Below, piece by piece: positions 1 through 8,124 of a DNA stretch of 64,000 nt (its first letter is position 1; each line of letters begins with the position of its first letter). Location: NCBI GenBank assembly GCA_039818345.1, contig JBCBUC010000016.1, positions 18,259 through 82,258 on the forward strand, read 5' to 3'. The notes beneath the pieces were generated by a model. It saw nothing but the letters and a program-made list of their open reading frames with translations, searched no databases and was not told where the DNA came from. A program made the position numbers and the translations under genes. The stretch is from Parvularcula sp039818345. Its GTDB lineage: Bacteria; Pseudomonadota; Alphaproteobacteria; Caulobacterales; Parvularculaceae.

Positions 1-1
1 C

Positions 2-1081
2 GCCGAACTGCGAGGCGCTGACCTGCGACGCGCCGACCTGCGAGGCGCTCGCCTGGTGCCATCCCTTCCGCTCAGATACGTCAAGTTGTCCTGGCAAGAA
101 CTGCTGCGTGACACCATCGGTAACGCCGCAACTGAGTTGCCCAAAGGCATTCAACGCCCCGATTGGTGGGACACGGAGGAAGAGGAAGATCCAAACCCAC
201 GACCAGAACCAAGGGACTTGACCCAAGCAGAACAGATGAGCGGGCTCCCTCGCGCGTCGACCGGGCCCGATGACCGCCTCCAGCTCAGCGGACCGGAAAA
301 GCGTGAGGACGTTCCCGAAAGTGAGCGTACCTCGCTCTTCAAGGTCGTCCGTACACAAGCGGAAAAACTCGGCAAGCGTTGGGTCAAATCCAACGCCGTG
401 AGTCATGACGATGAAGGTGATGCGGATGACTTGCTGAACGCAATCGGCGAGGATCCAGCGAATTTCGACGCGATCTACGTGAATGGTCTTCTCGAGACCA
501 TGGCCGCCATCCTTCCCCCAGATCTTGAAGACGCGGACCATCGGCTGGGTGCACTCCTGACGGCCCTTCGCGCATCGCTTCTTCGGTTAAGCCAGACCTA
601 TGCGGACTATCGCGCCTATGAACAGCGCGTCACGGATGAGGCAGCGGCCCCCCCATTGGCAGACGACGATGCAAACGAGTTCGCAGGGGTGGCCGATGAC
701 GAAAGCATGGAAGAAGCGTTGGAGCCTGCCTCCCTTGCGCGGCTCCAACGTTTCCGTGACTTATTTGTGCGAACACGGAGACTTTCTTCTGAGGTCTATG
801 CGCGCGCCAAGCTTCTCTACCTTGGGGCGATACGCAATCTTTGGGCAGCGGCAACCACCCGACTTTGGCAAGTGCAAGATGAATTGGGTGAAGCCGCTGA
901 GCCGATCTGGGAATGGATCGATCAAGAAACGGGCGAAATCATCGCCAATGCGAGCCAAGAAGTGAAAGACGCCTACAAACGGTTTAAATCTAGCCCGCTC
1001 AGCAAACTCTGGAACCTCACGAAAAAGCTCAAGCCGCTTTTGGCCCCGATCGCGATCTTTTTGGGCCTCTCATCAGGATAG
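2..1081 (+). CDS. Pentapeptide-repeat protein, 3' part (5' end outside window)
   Basis: The frame is open from the left edge and reads A(E/D)LRG ADLRR ADLRG ARL at bases 2-55, four clear A(D/N)Lxx pentapeptide repeats. The gene therefore starts outside the window, and the in-frame GTG at 56 is not its start. After the repeats come about 340 residues I do not recognise: an acidic, proline-rich linker (EEEEDPNPRPEPRD), predicted helical stretches, and a hydrophobic C-terminus ending near PLLAPIAIFLGLSSG that could be one membrane anchor. Pentapeptide repeats form a right-handed beta-helix in known families. What the C-terminal part does is unknown. Confidence 0.75.
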   Translation, partial: AELRGADLRRADLRGARLVPSLPLRYVKLSWQELLRDTIGNAATELPKGIQRPDWWDTEEEEDPNPRPEPRDLTQAEQMSGLPRASTGPDDRLQLSGPEKREDVPESERTSLFKVVRTQAEKLGKRWVKSNAVSHDDEGDADDLLNAIGEDPANFDAIYVNGLLETMAAILPPDLEDADHRLGALLTALRASLLRLSQTYADYRAYEQRVTDEAAAPPLADDDANEFAGVADDESMEEALEPASLARLQRFRDLFVRTRRLSSEVYARAKLLYLGAIRNLWAAATTRLWQVQDELGEAAEPIWEWIDQETGEIIANASQEVKDAYKRFKSSPLSKLWNLTKKLKPLLAPIAIFLGLSSG

Positions 1082-1168
1082 CCTTAATCACGGCGCCACA
1101 TTGCCAAGCGTTGGAAGAACGCCCACAACCATCTCCAAAAACCCCTGCCCGGGAGGAGGAGCAACGCC

Positions 1169-2341
1169 ATGATCCAGAACAGTTTTCAGGGCCTGAAATT
1201 TGGGCTGCCGGAGGAGATTGAGGATATCCGGTCCTCGGTCCAGCGCTTCGTGGATGACCGTATCGGGCCGATCGCCGGTGAGATTGATGAGAGCAATGAC
1301 TTCCCCGCCCATCTTTGGGGGGAGATGGGGGAGCTGGGCGTGCTGGGTATCACCGTGCCGGAGGAATTTGGCGGTGCGGGGCTCGGTTACCTCGCCCATG
1401 CGGTGGTGATGGAAGAGATTAGCCGCGGCTCGGCCTCGGTCGGGCTCTCCTATGGTGCGCACTCGAACCTTTGCGTGAACCAGATCGCGCTCAACGGCAG
1501 TGACGAGCAGCGTGCGCGGTACCTGCCCAAACTCATCTCCGGTGAGCATGTGGGCGCGCTCGCCATGTCCGAGCCCGGCGCTGGATCCGATGTGGTGTCC
1601 ATGTCCCTTCGCGCAGAGAAAAAGGGTGATCAGTACATCCTCAACGGCAACAAAATGTGGATCACCAATGGTCCGAACGCGGACACGCTGGTCGTCTATG
1701 CCAAAACCGACCCCAGCGCTGGTCCGCGCGGCATCACGGCTTTCCTGATCGAGAAAGGCTTTAAGGGCTTCTCCACTGCGCAAAAGCTCGACAAGCTGGG
1801 CATGCGCGGCTCGAACACCTGTGAGCTGGTGTTTGAGGATTGTGAAGTCCCCGAAGAGAACGTGATGGGCGGCGTCGGTGAAGGCGTCCGGGTGCTGATG
1901 AGTGGCCTCGACTATGAGCGCGCCGTGCTGGCCGCCGGGCCGATCGGGATCATGCAGGCCGCGATCGATGTGGTCATGCCCTACGTCCACGAACGCAAAC
2001 AATTCGGTCAGCCGATCGGTGAATTCCAGCTGATCCAAGGCAAGATCGCGGATATGTACTCGACGATGAACGCCTGCCGCGCCTATGTTTACGCGGTGAA
2101 CGCCGCCTGCGATCGCGGTGAGACCACGCGCCAAGACGCAGCCGGCGTTATTCTCTATGCGGGCGAAAAGGCAACGCAAGTGGCGCTGGACGCCATCCAG
2201 ATCCTCGGCGGCAACGGCTATATCAACGAATACCCGACGGGCCGCCTCCTGCGCGATGCCAAGCTCTATGAGATCGGCGCAGGAACATCAGAGGTCCGCC
2301 GTATGCTGATTGGCCGAGAGCTCTTTAAGCTGACAGCTTAA
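1169..2341 (+). CDS. ivd: Isovaleryl-CoA dehydrogenase
   Basis: A flavoprotein of the acyl-CoA dehydrogenase family, 390 aa, that oxidises isovaleryl-CoA to 3-methylcrotonyl-CoA in leucine breakdown and passes electrons to ETF. FAD and substrate motifs are visible at about residues 133-140 (MSEPGAGS) and 165-168 (WITN). The catalytic glutamate is at E250 in LDYERAVLA, the position used by isovaleryl-CoA dehydrogenases. At the site used by other acyl-CoA dehydrogenases the sequence is YEIGAGTSEVRR, as in IVD, where Gly replaces Glu. A strong GGGAGGAGG ribosome site precedes the ATG. It converges with the branched-chain dehydrogenase operon, which supplies its substrate. Confidence 0.95.
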   Translation: MIQNSFQGLKFGLPEEIEDIRSSVQRFVDDRIGPIAGEIDESNDFPAHLWGEMGELGVLGITVPEEFGGAGLGYLAHAVVMEEISRGSASVGLSYGAHSNLCVNQIALNGSDEQRARYLPKLISGEHVGALAMSEPGAGSDVVSMSLRAEKKGDQYILNGNKMWITNGPNADTLVVYAKTDPSAGPRGITAFLIEKGFKGFSTAQKLDKLGMRGSNTCELVFEDCEVPEENVMGGVGEGVRVLMSGLDYERAVLAAGPIGIMQAAIDVVMPYVHERKQFGQPIGEFQLIQGKIADMYSTMNACRAYVYAVNAACDRGETTRQDAAGVILYAGEKATQVALDAIQILGGNGYINEYPTGRLLRDAKLYEIGAGTSEVRRMLIGRELFKLTA

Positions 2342-2366
2342 AAAAGGGTCGGCCTGCCACGCTCGA

Positions 2367-3125
2367 TCAGTTGCCGGTAGGCCTGATCGCGTGCAGCGGA
2401 CGCACCGCCTCCGCCTCAATGATCCGGTAGTCGAAGGGGCGCGTGCAGGCCGCGTTCTGGCGGTCTGACCCCGCGATCCGGATAACCTCGTCGAAGGCCT
2501 CTTCGCACCGACCGTAGCGCGTTGGGTCTTGTTCAACACTCGTCCACCGAACCGCGAAAGCACGCACATCGCGCAAGCTCCACTCCTCTGGCACGCCCAA
2601 CTGGACCGCAACGCGCTCTGATGTGATGGTCGCGTCGCCAAAGAAACGCTGCTCAAGCTCGTCCCAGCCGACGCCTCTCGTCGGGCACGACGCAAGAAGA
2701 AGCGACGCCTGCTGAGCACTGATGCTCTTCGACAAGCGGCCATCCCCACAACGGGCCTCGACCGTGTAGATGGTCCGTGTCACCGCGGGTTCTTGGTCAT
2801 CGCAGGCGTAACAAGACACAGCCGCGGGCTCTGCGGGGCTCGTGGCGCGCTCAACCGCTGGTTTGATGAACGCCTCTTGGTAGACGACGATAGAGGTGAC
2901 TTCGGTCGCGCCCGCGGCCCCAAACAACGCCAAGAGTATCCGATACGCCCACGTCGCAAAGTCGCGGAGATAGGCGAAATACCAAGGCGCCGGTTCAATA
3001 GGCTCGCTGGTGGCATCCTGGTGCCGGACCACAATGTCGATTTCAGCGGTGCCCGATCCTTTGCCGCCACCAATCACAATACCAGAATTACTATCGCCGT
3101 GGACTGACGAATCTGCTGTTAACAT
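2367..3125 (-). CDS. Hypothetical protein with one membrane segment
   Basis: 252 aa, not recognised. The N-terminus is Gly/Ser-rich (IVIGGGKGSG) and is followed by one hydrophobic stretch at about residues 58-82 (YRILLALFGAAGATEV). The rest is soluble and contains several Cys residues (CYACDD, RCGDG, SCPTRG), which would suit an extracytoplasmic domain with disulfides. It begins about 60 bases after the E2 stop on the same strand, so it may be read as the last gene of the bkd operon. There is no sequence evidence of a role in that pathway. The start is an ATG with a G-rich leader. Confidence 0.6.
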   Translation of the reverse strand: MLTADSSVHGDSNSGIVIGGGKGSGTAEIDIVVRHQDATSEPIEPAPWYFAYLRDFATWAYRILLALFGAAGATEVTSIVVYQEAFIKPAVERATSPAEPAAVSCYACDDQEPAVTRTIYTVEARCGDGRLSKSISAQQASLLLASCPTRGVGWDELEQRFFGDATITSERVAVQLGVPEEWSLRDVRAFAVRWTSVEQDPTRYGRCEEAFDEVIRIAGSDRQNAACTRPFDYRIIEAEAVRPLHAIRPTGN

Positions 3126-3186
3126 GCCCCAACCCCACCCATGTGTGCGCCAGCATTACCACAACCATTGGGCGATCAACAAGACA

Positions 3187-4752
3187 TCAGATGAAGAGTG
3201 TCGCCGGGAATTCGAGATAACCTTTGATGACCTGGATGAATTCAGCCGCATCATAACCGTCGACCACCCGGTGATCGAAGCTTGAGGAGAGGTTCATCAC
3301 CTTCCTTGCCTCGACCTGCCCCATGGCATTGAAGCGCGGTACGGTCTGGATCTTGTTGGGGCCGATGATGCCGACCTCCGGATGATTGATCACCGGTGTC
3401 GTGGTGACACCGCCCAGCGGGCCGAGGGACGTGATCGTGATCGACGATCCCGACAGCTCTTCCCGCTTTGCGGTTCCGTTGCGCGCCGCGGCGGAGACAC
3501 GTTTGATCTCGTCGGCCATTTGCCACAGATCCATCGTCTCGGCGTGGCGCAAGACAGGAACAATCAGGCCATTGTCCGTCTGCGTGGCAATCCCAAGATG
3601 CGCAGCCCCATAACGGCGGACGATGCCTTCATCATCGTCAAAGCGCGCATTCATCTGCGGGAAGTCCCGGATCGCGAGGATCACTGCGCGACAAATATAG
3701 GGAAGAACCGTGAGCTTTGGCTGCTCGTCCCCTTTGGTCTTGTTCATATGCTGACGAAGCTCTTCGAGCGACGTCATATCGACCTCATCCACATAGGTGA
3801 AATGCGGAATGCGGCGCATCGACTCTTGCATCTTTTCAGCAATTTTGCGCCGTAGGCCAATGACCTTGATCTCTTCGACCTGGTCATTGGGCATGGTGAT
3901 GGGTGCCGATGGTGCTTTCGCCGTCACGCCGCCTGTAAAGTCATCGAGATCCTGGTGGGTGATCCGGCCCTCCGGGCCCGAGCCCGCGACCGTTGAAAGA
4001 TCGATGCCGCGCGCCATGGCCCGTGCGCGGACGGCCGGTGCCGCGAGCACTTTATCGCCGCTCGGCTGATGGGTCGGGGTCGGTGCAGTCGTCTCAGGAC
4101 GCGGCGCTTGTTCCGCTGTGATCGCGGGCTCAGCGCCCTCCACCTCTAGCTTGATGATCTCCGAGCCGACAGCCACGGTCTCGCCCACCTCGGCGCCGAT
4201 CCATGCGACGACGCCGTCCCGCGGACTGGGGATCTCCACGGTGGCCTTGTCCGTCATCACATCGGCGAGGTTTTGGTCTGCAGTGACCCGGTCACCAACC
4301 TTGACGTGGATCTCAACAAACTCCGCCTCGGTGACACCCTCGCCCACGTCCGGCAATTTGATCGTGTACGATGAGCTGGCTCCAATCGACTCGGCCCGCG
4401 CGAGGTCCGGCGCTGGCGCGGGTGCTTTCTCGGCACGTTCGGCCGCGATCATCGCCTCCATCGGGTTGAGGAAGTCTTCTTCCTCATCGCTATCATCAGT
4501 AGGCGCCTCACCCTCAAGCTCAAGCTTGATGATCTCCGATCCAACAGCGATCACTTCACCCGGCTCAGGGCCGATCCAAATCACCTTACCTTGGCGCGGA
4601 CTGGGAACTTCGACGGTGGCTTTGTCGGTCATCACATCAGCGAGATTTTGATCAGCCTCCACCATATCACCAACGGCAACGTGGAGCTCAACGAATTCCG
4701 CCTCGGTCACGCCTTCGCCGACATCGGGCAGTTTGATGGTATGGACGGTCAT
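3187..4752 (-). CDS. bkdB: Branched-chain 2-oxoacid dehydrogenase, E2 acyltransferase (two lipoyl domains)
   Basis: Dihydrolipoamide acyltransferase core of the branched-chain keto-acid dehydrogenase, 521 aa. There are two near-identical lipoyl domains, with lipoylation lysines at about K44 and K169 in DVMTDKATVE. A peripheral E1/E3-binding domain follows at about 236-272 (AAPAVRARAMARG), then the catalytic domain ending in SFDHRVVDG, with H494 and D498 as the acyltransfer pair. Ala/Pro-rich linkers join the domains. The start overlaps the E1 beta stop by ATGA. Two lipoyl domains is more than the single one usual in many bacterial BkdB proteins. No lipoamide dehydrogenase (E3) gene lies in the window. 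Confidence 0.93.
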   Translation of the reverse strand: MTVHTIKLPDVGEGVTEAEFVELHVAVGDMVEADQNLADVMTDKATVEVPSPRQGKVIWIGPEPGEVIAVGSEIIKLELEGEAPTDDSDEEEDFLNPMEAMIAAERAEKAPAPAPDLARAESIGASSSYTIKLPDVGEGVTEAEFVEIHVKVGDRVTADQNLADVMTDKATVEIPSPRDGVVAWIGAEVGETVAVGSEIIKLEVEGAEPAITAEQAPRPETTAPTPTHQPSGDKVLAAPAVRARAMARGIDLSTVAGSGPEGRITHQDLDDFTGGVTAKAPSAPITMPNDQVEEIKVIGLRRKIAEKMQESMRRIPHFTYVDEVDMTSLEELRQHMNKTKGDEQPKLTVLPYICRAVILAIRDFPQMNARFDDDEGIVRRYGAAHLGIATQTDNGLIVPVLRHAETMDLWQMADEIKRVSAAARNGTAKREELSGSSITITSLGPLGGVTTTPVINHPEVGIIGPNKIQTVPRFNAMGQVEARKVMNLSSSFDHRVVDGYDAAEFIQVIKGYLEFPATLFI

Positions 4753-5786
4753 GCTGCTGCGATCACTTTCTTCAAGGCATCACCAACGCGCTTTGGCCCG
4801 GGCAAATAGGCCCATTCCTGCGCATGCGGATAAGGAGTGTCCCAGCCGGTCACGCGCAACACTGGCGCTTCCAAACTGTAAAAACACCGCTCTTGAACCA
4901 GTGCTGCGAGTTCAGCGCCAAAGCCGCAGGTCTTTGTCGCTTCGTGAACGATGACACAGCGGCCCGTTTTTTTCACCGACGCAACAATCGTCTCAAGATC
5001 AAGCGGCACAAGAGAACGAAGATCAATCACCTCGGCATCGATCCCCAGCTCCTCCGCCGCGGCAAGACAGACGTGGATCATCGTGCCATAGGCAAGAACC
5101 GTCACCGCGTCACCAGCGCGGCAGATTTCTGCTTTACCCAGAGGAACAGTATAATGCCCTTCAGGCACGTTTCCGCCTTCGTGTTTAGCCCAAGCCTGAA
5201 GCGGACGGTCATGATGTCCGTCAAAGGGGCCATTATAAAGGCGCTTAGGTTCAAAGAAAATGACCGGGTCCGGATCATCAATCGCTGCCAATAGCATCCC
5301 CTTGGCATCATAGGGATTGGACGGCATGACCACTTTGAGGCCCGAGACATGGGTGAAGATCGCTTCGGGTGATTGGCTGTGCGTTTGGCCGCCAAAAATA
5401 CCGCCCCCTGTGGGGCTGCGGATTACCATCGGGCAGGTGAACTCACCATTGGAACGATAGCGGATACGCGCCGCCTCTTGGCTGATTTGATCAAAAGCAG
5501 GGAAAATATAATCAGCAAACTGAATTTCAATAATCGGCTTTAGTCCGTAAGCCGCCATGCCAATGCCAGTCCCAACAATTCCGCCCTCAGATATCGGCGA
5601 GTCAAAGACGCGGGACGTGCCATACTTCTCCTGAAGACCGTCGGTGCAACGAAAGACACCGCCGAAATAACCGGAATCCTCACCAAAGGCGACGACGGTA
5701 TCGTCTCGCTCCATCGCCACATCATGGGCATCACGGATCGCCTGGATCATGTTCATCTGGCGTGTGTTGGAAAGGGTCTCTGACAT
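4749..5786 (-). CDS. bkdA2: Branched-chain 2-oxoacid dehydrogenase, E1 beta subunit
   Basis: Beta subunit of the thiamine-diphosphate decarboxylase E1, 345 aa, which pairs with the alpha subunit encoded just upstream. Family landmarks are VVAFGEDSGYFGGVFRCTDG near residues 24-43, followed by RVFDSPISEGGIVGTGIGMA and EATKTCGFGAELAAL near the C-terminal transketolase domain. The ATG at 5786 (MSETLSNTRQ) is chosen because it sits 4 bases after the E1 alpha stop. A longer reading frame exists but would run 50 codons back into E1 alpha. The stop overlaps the E2 start by ATGA, so all three subunits are translated in sequence. Confidence 0.93.
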   Translation of the reverse strand: MSETLSNTRQMNMIQAIRDAHDVAMERDDTVVAFGEDSGYFGGVFRCTDGLQEKYGTSRVFDSPISEGGIVGTGIGMAAYGLKPIIEIQFADYIFPAFDQISQEAARIRYRSNGEFTCPMVIRSPTGGGIFGGQTHSQSPEAIFTHVSGLKVVMPSNPYDAKGMLLAAIDDPDPVIFFEPKRLYNGPFDGHHDRPLQAWAKHEGGNVPEGHYTVPLGKAEICRAGDAVTVLAYGTMIHVCLAAAEELGIDAEVIDLRSLVPLDLETIVASVKKTGRCVIVHEATKTCGFGAELAALVQERCFYSLEAPVLRVTGWDTPYPHAQEWAYLPGPKRVGDALKKVIAAA

Positions 5787-5790
5787 CGTC

Positions 5791-7056
5791 TTAGTGCCCC
5801 GCTTCGTCTTGCTGCTCAACCAATCGGCCCGGAAGCTCTTCATAGACTTGATCAAACATCGTCGAGGGCGATGCGCCGCGGCCATCATGCACCAAGCCGT
5901 GCTCCTCAGCGCGACGTTCCGCGTCACGCATTTCAATTTCCGCCGCCTGTTCTTGGGCGGCGATGTCGTCCGCAGTCATCACACCATTGATCAAAAGATG
6001 CTGTTTCAACCGCTCGATAGGATCGCCAAGGGGCCAAGCCGACAGCTCATCCTTAGGCCGATATTTTGTCGGGTCGTCAGAGGTAGAATGGGCACCGCCG
6101 CGATAGGTCACAAATTCGATCCCCACAGCACCAAGCCCCATCCGTGCACGCTGCACCGCAAAGCGGCATGCAGCGACCACCGCCAGCAGATCATTTCCAT
6201 CCACCCGCAATGCAGGAAGACCATAGGACGCAAGACGCGCAGCAAAGGTGTTGAGATCACCACCAGCGAATGCATTGGTCGAGGAGATCGCCCATTGATT
6301 GTTCACGACACAGAGGAGGCAAGGTGCGCGATAAACAGCTGCAAACAGATTGCCCCAATGCCAGTCACCTTCAGCGGTCGCACCATCGCCAATCCACGCG
6401 ATCGCTACTTTATCATCTTGACGCATTGCCGACGCCATGGCCCAGCCAACGCCTTGTGCCCATTGCGTCGCGAGGTTGCCGGATATGGTGAAAAAGCCGA
6501 CCTCACGGAAGGAGTAAAGAACAGGAAGCTGCTTACCCTTCAGAGAGTCTTTCTCGTTTGAGTAGATTTGGTTCATCATCCGCTCAGGATCAATGTTCCT
6601 TGTCAGGAGGATACTCTGTTGCCGATAAGTCGGAAAATGCATGTCGCTGGTGTTGGTCGACAACGCAGCACCCGCACCAATGGCTTCTTCGCCGAGGCAT
6701 TGGATGTAGAAACTGGTTTTTCCCTGGCGCTGGGCACGCATCATGCGCTGGTCGAAAGCGCGCGTACGCATCATTGCCAGGAGCGCTGTTTTTTTCTCCG
6801 TGTCATTAACGACGTCAGCCCACGGACCCTCTGCCCGCCCCTCGTCATTTAAAACGCGAAGGAGCTTGTGGTGGTAAGGAGCAAAAGCATCGACAGGCGC
6901 ATCGACCGCTAGGCGCGGTACGTCGCCGGGAGCGCCTTTATCAAGACTGGCAAAATTGGGTGTCTCGCCCGGCCTGGCGGGGGGTGCTGGAACCCGGAAC
7001 CCAAATTCGGTTTCGCTATCACTTGGCGGCGTCGGCGCATCCATAAAACCGTCCAT
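5791..7056 (-). CDS. bkdA1: Branched-chain 2-oxoacid dehydrogenase, E1 alpha subunit
   Basis: Alpha subunit of the E1 decarboxylase, 421 aa, first gene of the operon. The thiamine-diphosphate motif runs from GDG (223-225) to NN (252-253) in IGDGATAEGDWHWG...VVNNQWA. The loop TYRGGAHSTSDDP (about 318-329) carries the Ser residues at the position of the phosphorylation loop of mitochondrial BCKDH. Whether they are modified here is unknown. The ATG at 7056 follows a GAGAGG ribosome site; a further 76 upstream in-frame codons cross the inverted repeats of the promoter region and are rejected. Length and N-terminal extension fit the BCKDH rather than pyruvate dehydrogenase branch. Confidence 0.93.
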   Translation of the reverse strand: MDGFMDAPTPPSDSETEFGFRVPAPPARPGETPNFASLDKGAPGDVPRLAVDAPVDAFAPYHHKLLRVLNDEGRAEGPWADVVNDTEKKTALLAMMRTRAFDQRMMRAQRQGKTSFYIQCLGEEAIGAGAALSTNTSDMHFPTYRQQSILLTRNIDPERMMNQIYSNEKDSLKGKQLPVLYSFREVGFFTISGNLATQWAQGVGWAMASAMRQDDKVAIAWIGDGATAEGDWHWGNLFAAVYRAPCLLCVVNNQWAISSTNAFAGGDLNTFAARLASYGLPALRVDGNDLLAVVAACRFAVQRARMGLGAVGIEFVTYRGGAHSTSDDPTKYRPKDELSAWPLGDPIERLKQHLLINGVMTADDIAAQEQAAEIEMRDAERRAEEHGLVHDGRGASPSTMFDQVYEELPGRLVEQQDEAGH

Positions 7057-7092
7057 GACAATCGCGTCCTCTCGGCTTTCGCAGCCGAGACT

Positions 7093-7167
7093 GTCGCAGA
7101 ATTTCACAGAATCGTCAGTGGCGGGACACTGTGAAATGTCGCGACCTGGCGCAACTTTAGGTCGCGA
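7093..7167. promoter_or_regulatory. Two adjacent dyads upstream of the bkd operon
   Basis: Dyad 1 has arms ATTTCACAG (7101-7109) and CTGTGAAAT (7129-7137), extended by GTCGC (7093-7097) and GCGAC (7141-7145). Dyad 2 has arms TCGCGACCT (7139-7147) and AGGTCGCGA (7159-7167) around an 11-base loop. Both are perfect over 9 bases and sit 37-111 bases upstream of the E1 alpha start, on the side of its promoter. They could bind a regulator of branched-chain amino-acid catabolism. No regulator gene adjoins them. Confidence 0.5.
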
Positions 7168-7310
7168 AGAATGCGTTCTTGAGACGATTAGCGCGCGGGC
7201 GGGCAAAATGTGCCAACGGCGCGGCAACTGACAAGACGAGATGGACAACGCCCGGATTGAACTTAGCGTGCAAGCAAACCACATCTCTGAGGCTAACCAC
7301 GCGGGGGCCC

Positions 7311-7946
7311 GTGATCCGTTTCATCCTTAAAACGCTCATTGTGATCAGCGCTTGGTTGCCGCCCGCAGCCTTATCGGAACCCTTTGACGTCGCGCCATTC
7401 TCGACCATCCGGGCCGTTGATGGTGTTGATGTCGTGGTGCGTCAAGGAGGAGAGCAAAGCGTTGTTCTTGCGCAAGGAAATGCTCCCTCAGATGCTAAGG
7501 TAACGGTCTCAAATGGCGTTTTAACGCTCGGGCGGGCGCGCAATGGCGGGATCAGTACGCGTCTTGGTCATCAAGCGAGCTTACGCTTTGACGTGATGGC
7601 GCCGTCGCTCGAGGGATTAGATAGCCGCGCTGGCGCTGACGTCACCATCATAGGGGTCGACGCGACGTCATTGACCCTCGAAGCGCGCAGCGGTGCTGAC
7701 ATTAAGGTCAGCGGGACATGCGACACGCTGATTGTGACCGCGACTGCTGGCGGGGATATCGACGCTCAGGATCTCAGCTGCCGCGAGGTGACTGCTCGAT
7801 CATCAGGCGGCGGTGAGGTCTCCCTTGTCGCCACGTCTTCAGTTGACGCTGTCGCTTCATCAGGGAGCGATATTGTCGTCTATGGTGACCCGGCGACCCG
7901 AAAAACCCGCGACCGGACAGGCGGACGGGTTGTGATCCGAGACTAA
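7311..7946 (+). CDS. DUF2807 (head GIN-like) secreted beta-repeat protein
   Basis: 211 aa from a GTG at 7311. The first 24 residues (IRFILKTLIVISAWLPPAALSEP) form a signal peptide. The mature part opens with FDVAPFSTIRAVDGVDVVVRQG and then runs through short repeating beta strands with Ser/Gly/Asp turns (LEARSGADIKVSGTCDTLIV, SSGSDIVVYGDP). This is the pattern of DUF2807, putative auto-transporter adhesin head domains, which fold as a beta-helix on the cell surface or in the periplasm. The frame is open 44 codons further upstream, but those would remove the signal peptide from the N-terminus. It diverges from the bkd operon. Its function is not known. Confidence 0.75.
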   Translation: MIRFILKTLIVISAWLPPAALSEPFDVAPFSTIRAVDGVDVVVRQGGEQSVVLAQGNAPSDAKVTVSNGVLTLGRARNGGISTRLGHQASLRFDVMAPSLEGLDSRAGADVTIIGVDATSLTLEARSGADIKVSGTCDTLIVTATAGGDIDAQDLSCREVTARSSGGGEVSLVATSSVDAVASSGSDIVVYGDPATRKTRDRTGGRVVIRD

Positions 7947-8124
7947 ATTCGGCTCCTAAGATGGGCTTTGCCGTATTTTAACGATCAGCACTGTTTCTAC
8001 AGGGCAACATACGGTTTGCGCCGAGACGGTCATCGTCTGTCAAAGGAAGTCCGCTAGGCGCTAATCGGAAGGGCGCTTTGTAACGCGCGGGGCCGGCACA
8101 TGTTGCCGCCGGCAATGGTGATCG

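Noticed and set aside
1088..2179. 363-codon minus-strand reading frame
   Set aside because: It lies wholly antisense to isovaleryl-CoA dehydrogenase, has no recognisable domain and is His/Asp-rich in the way of reverse-strand shadows.
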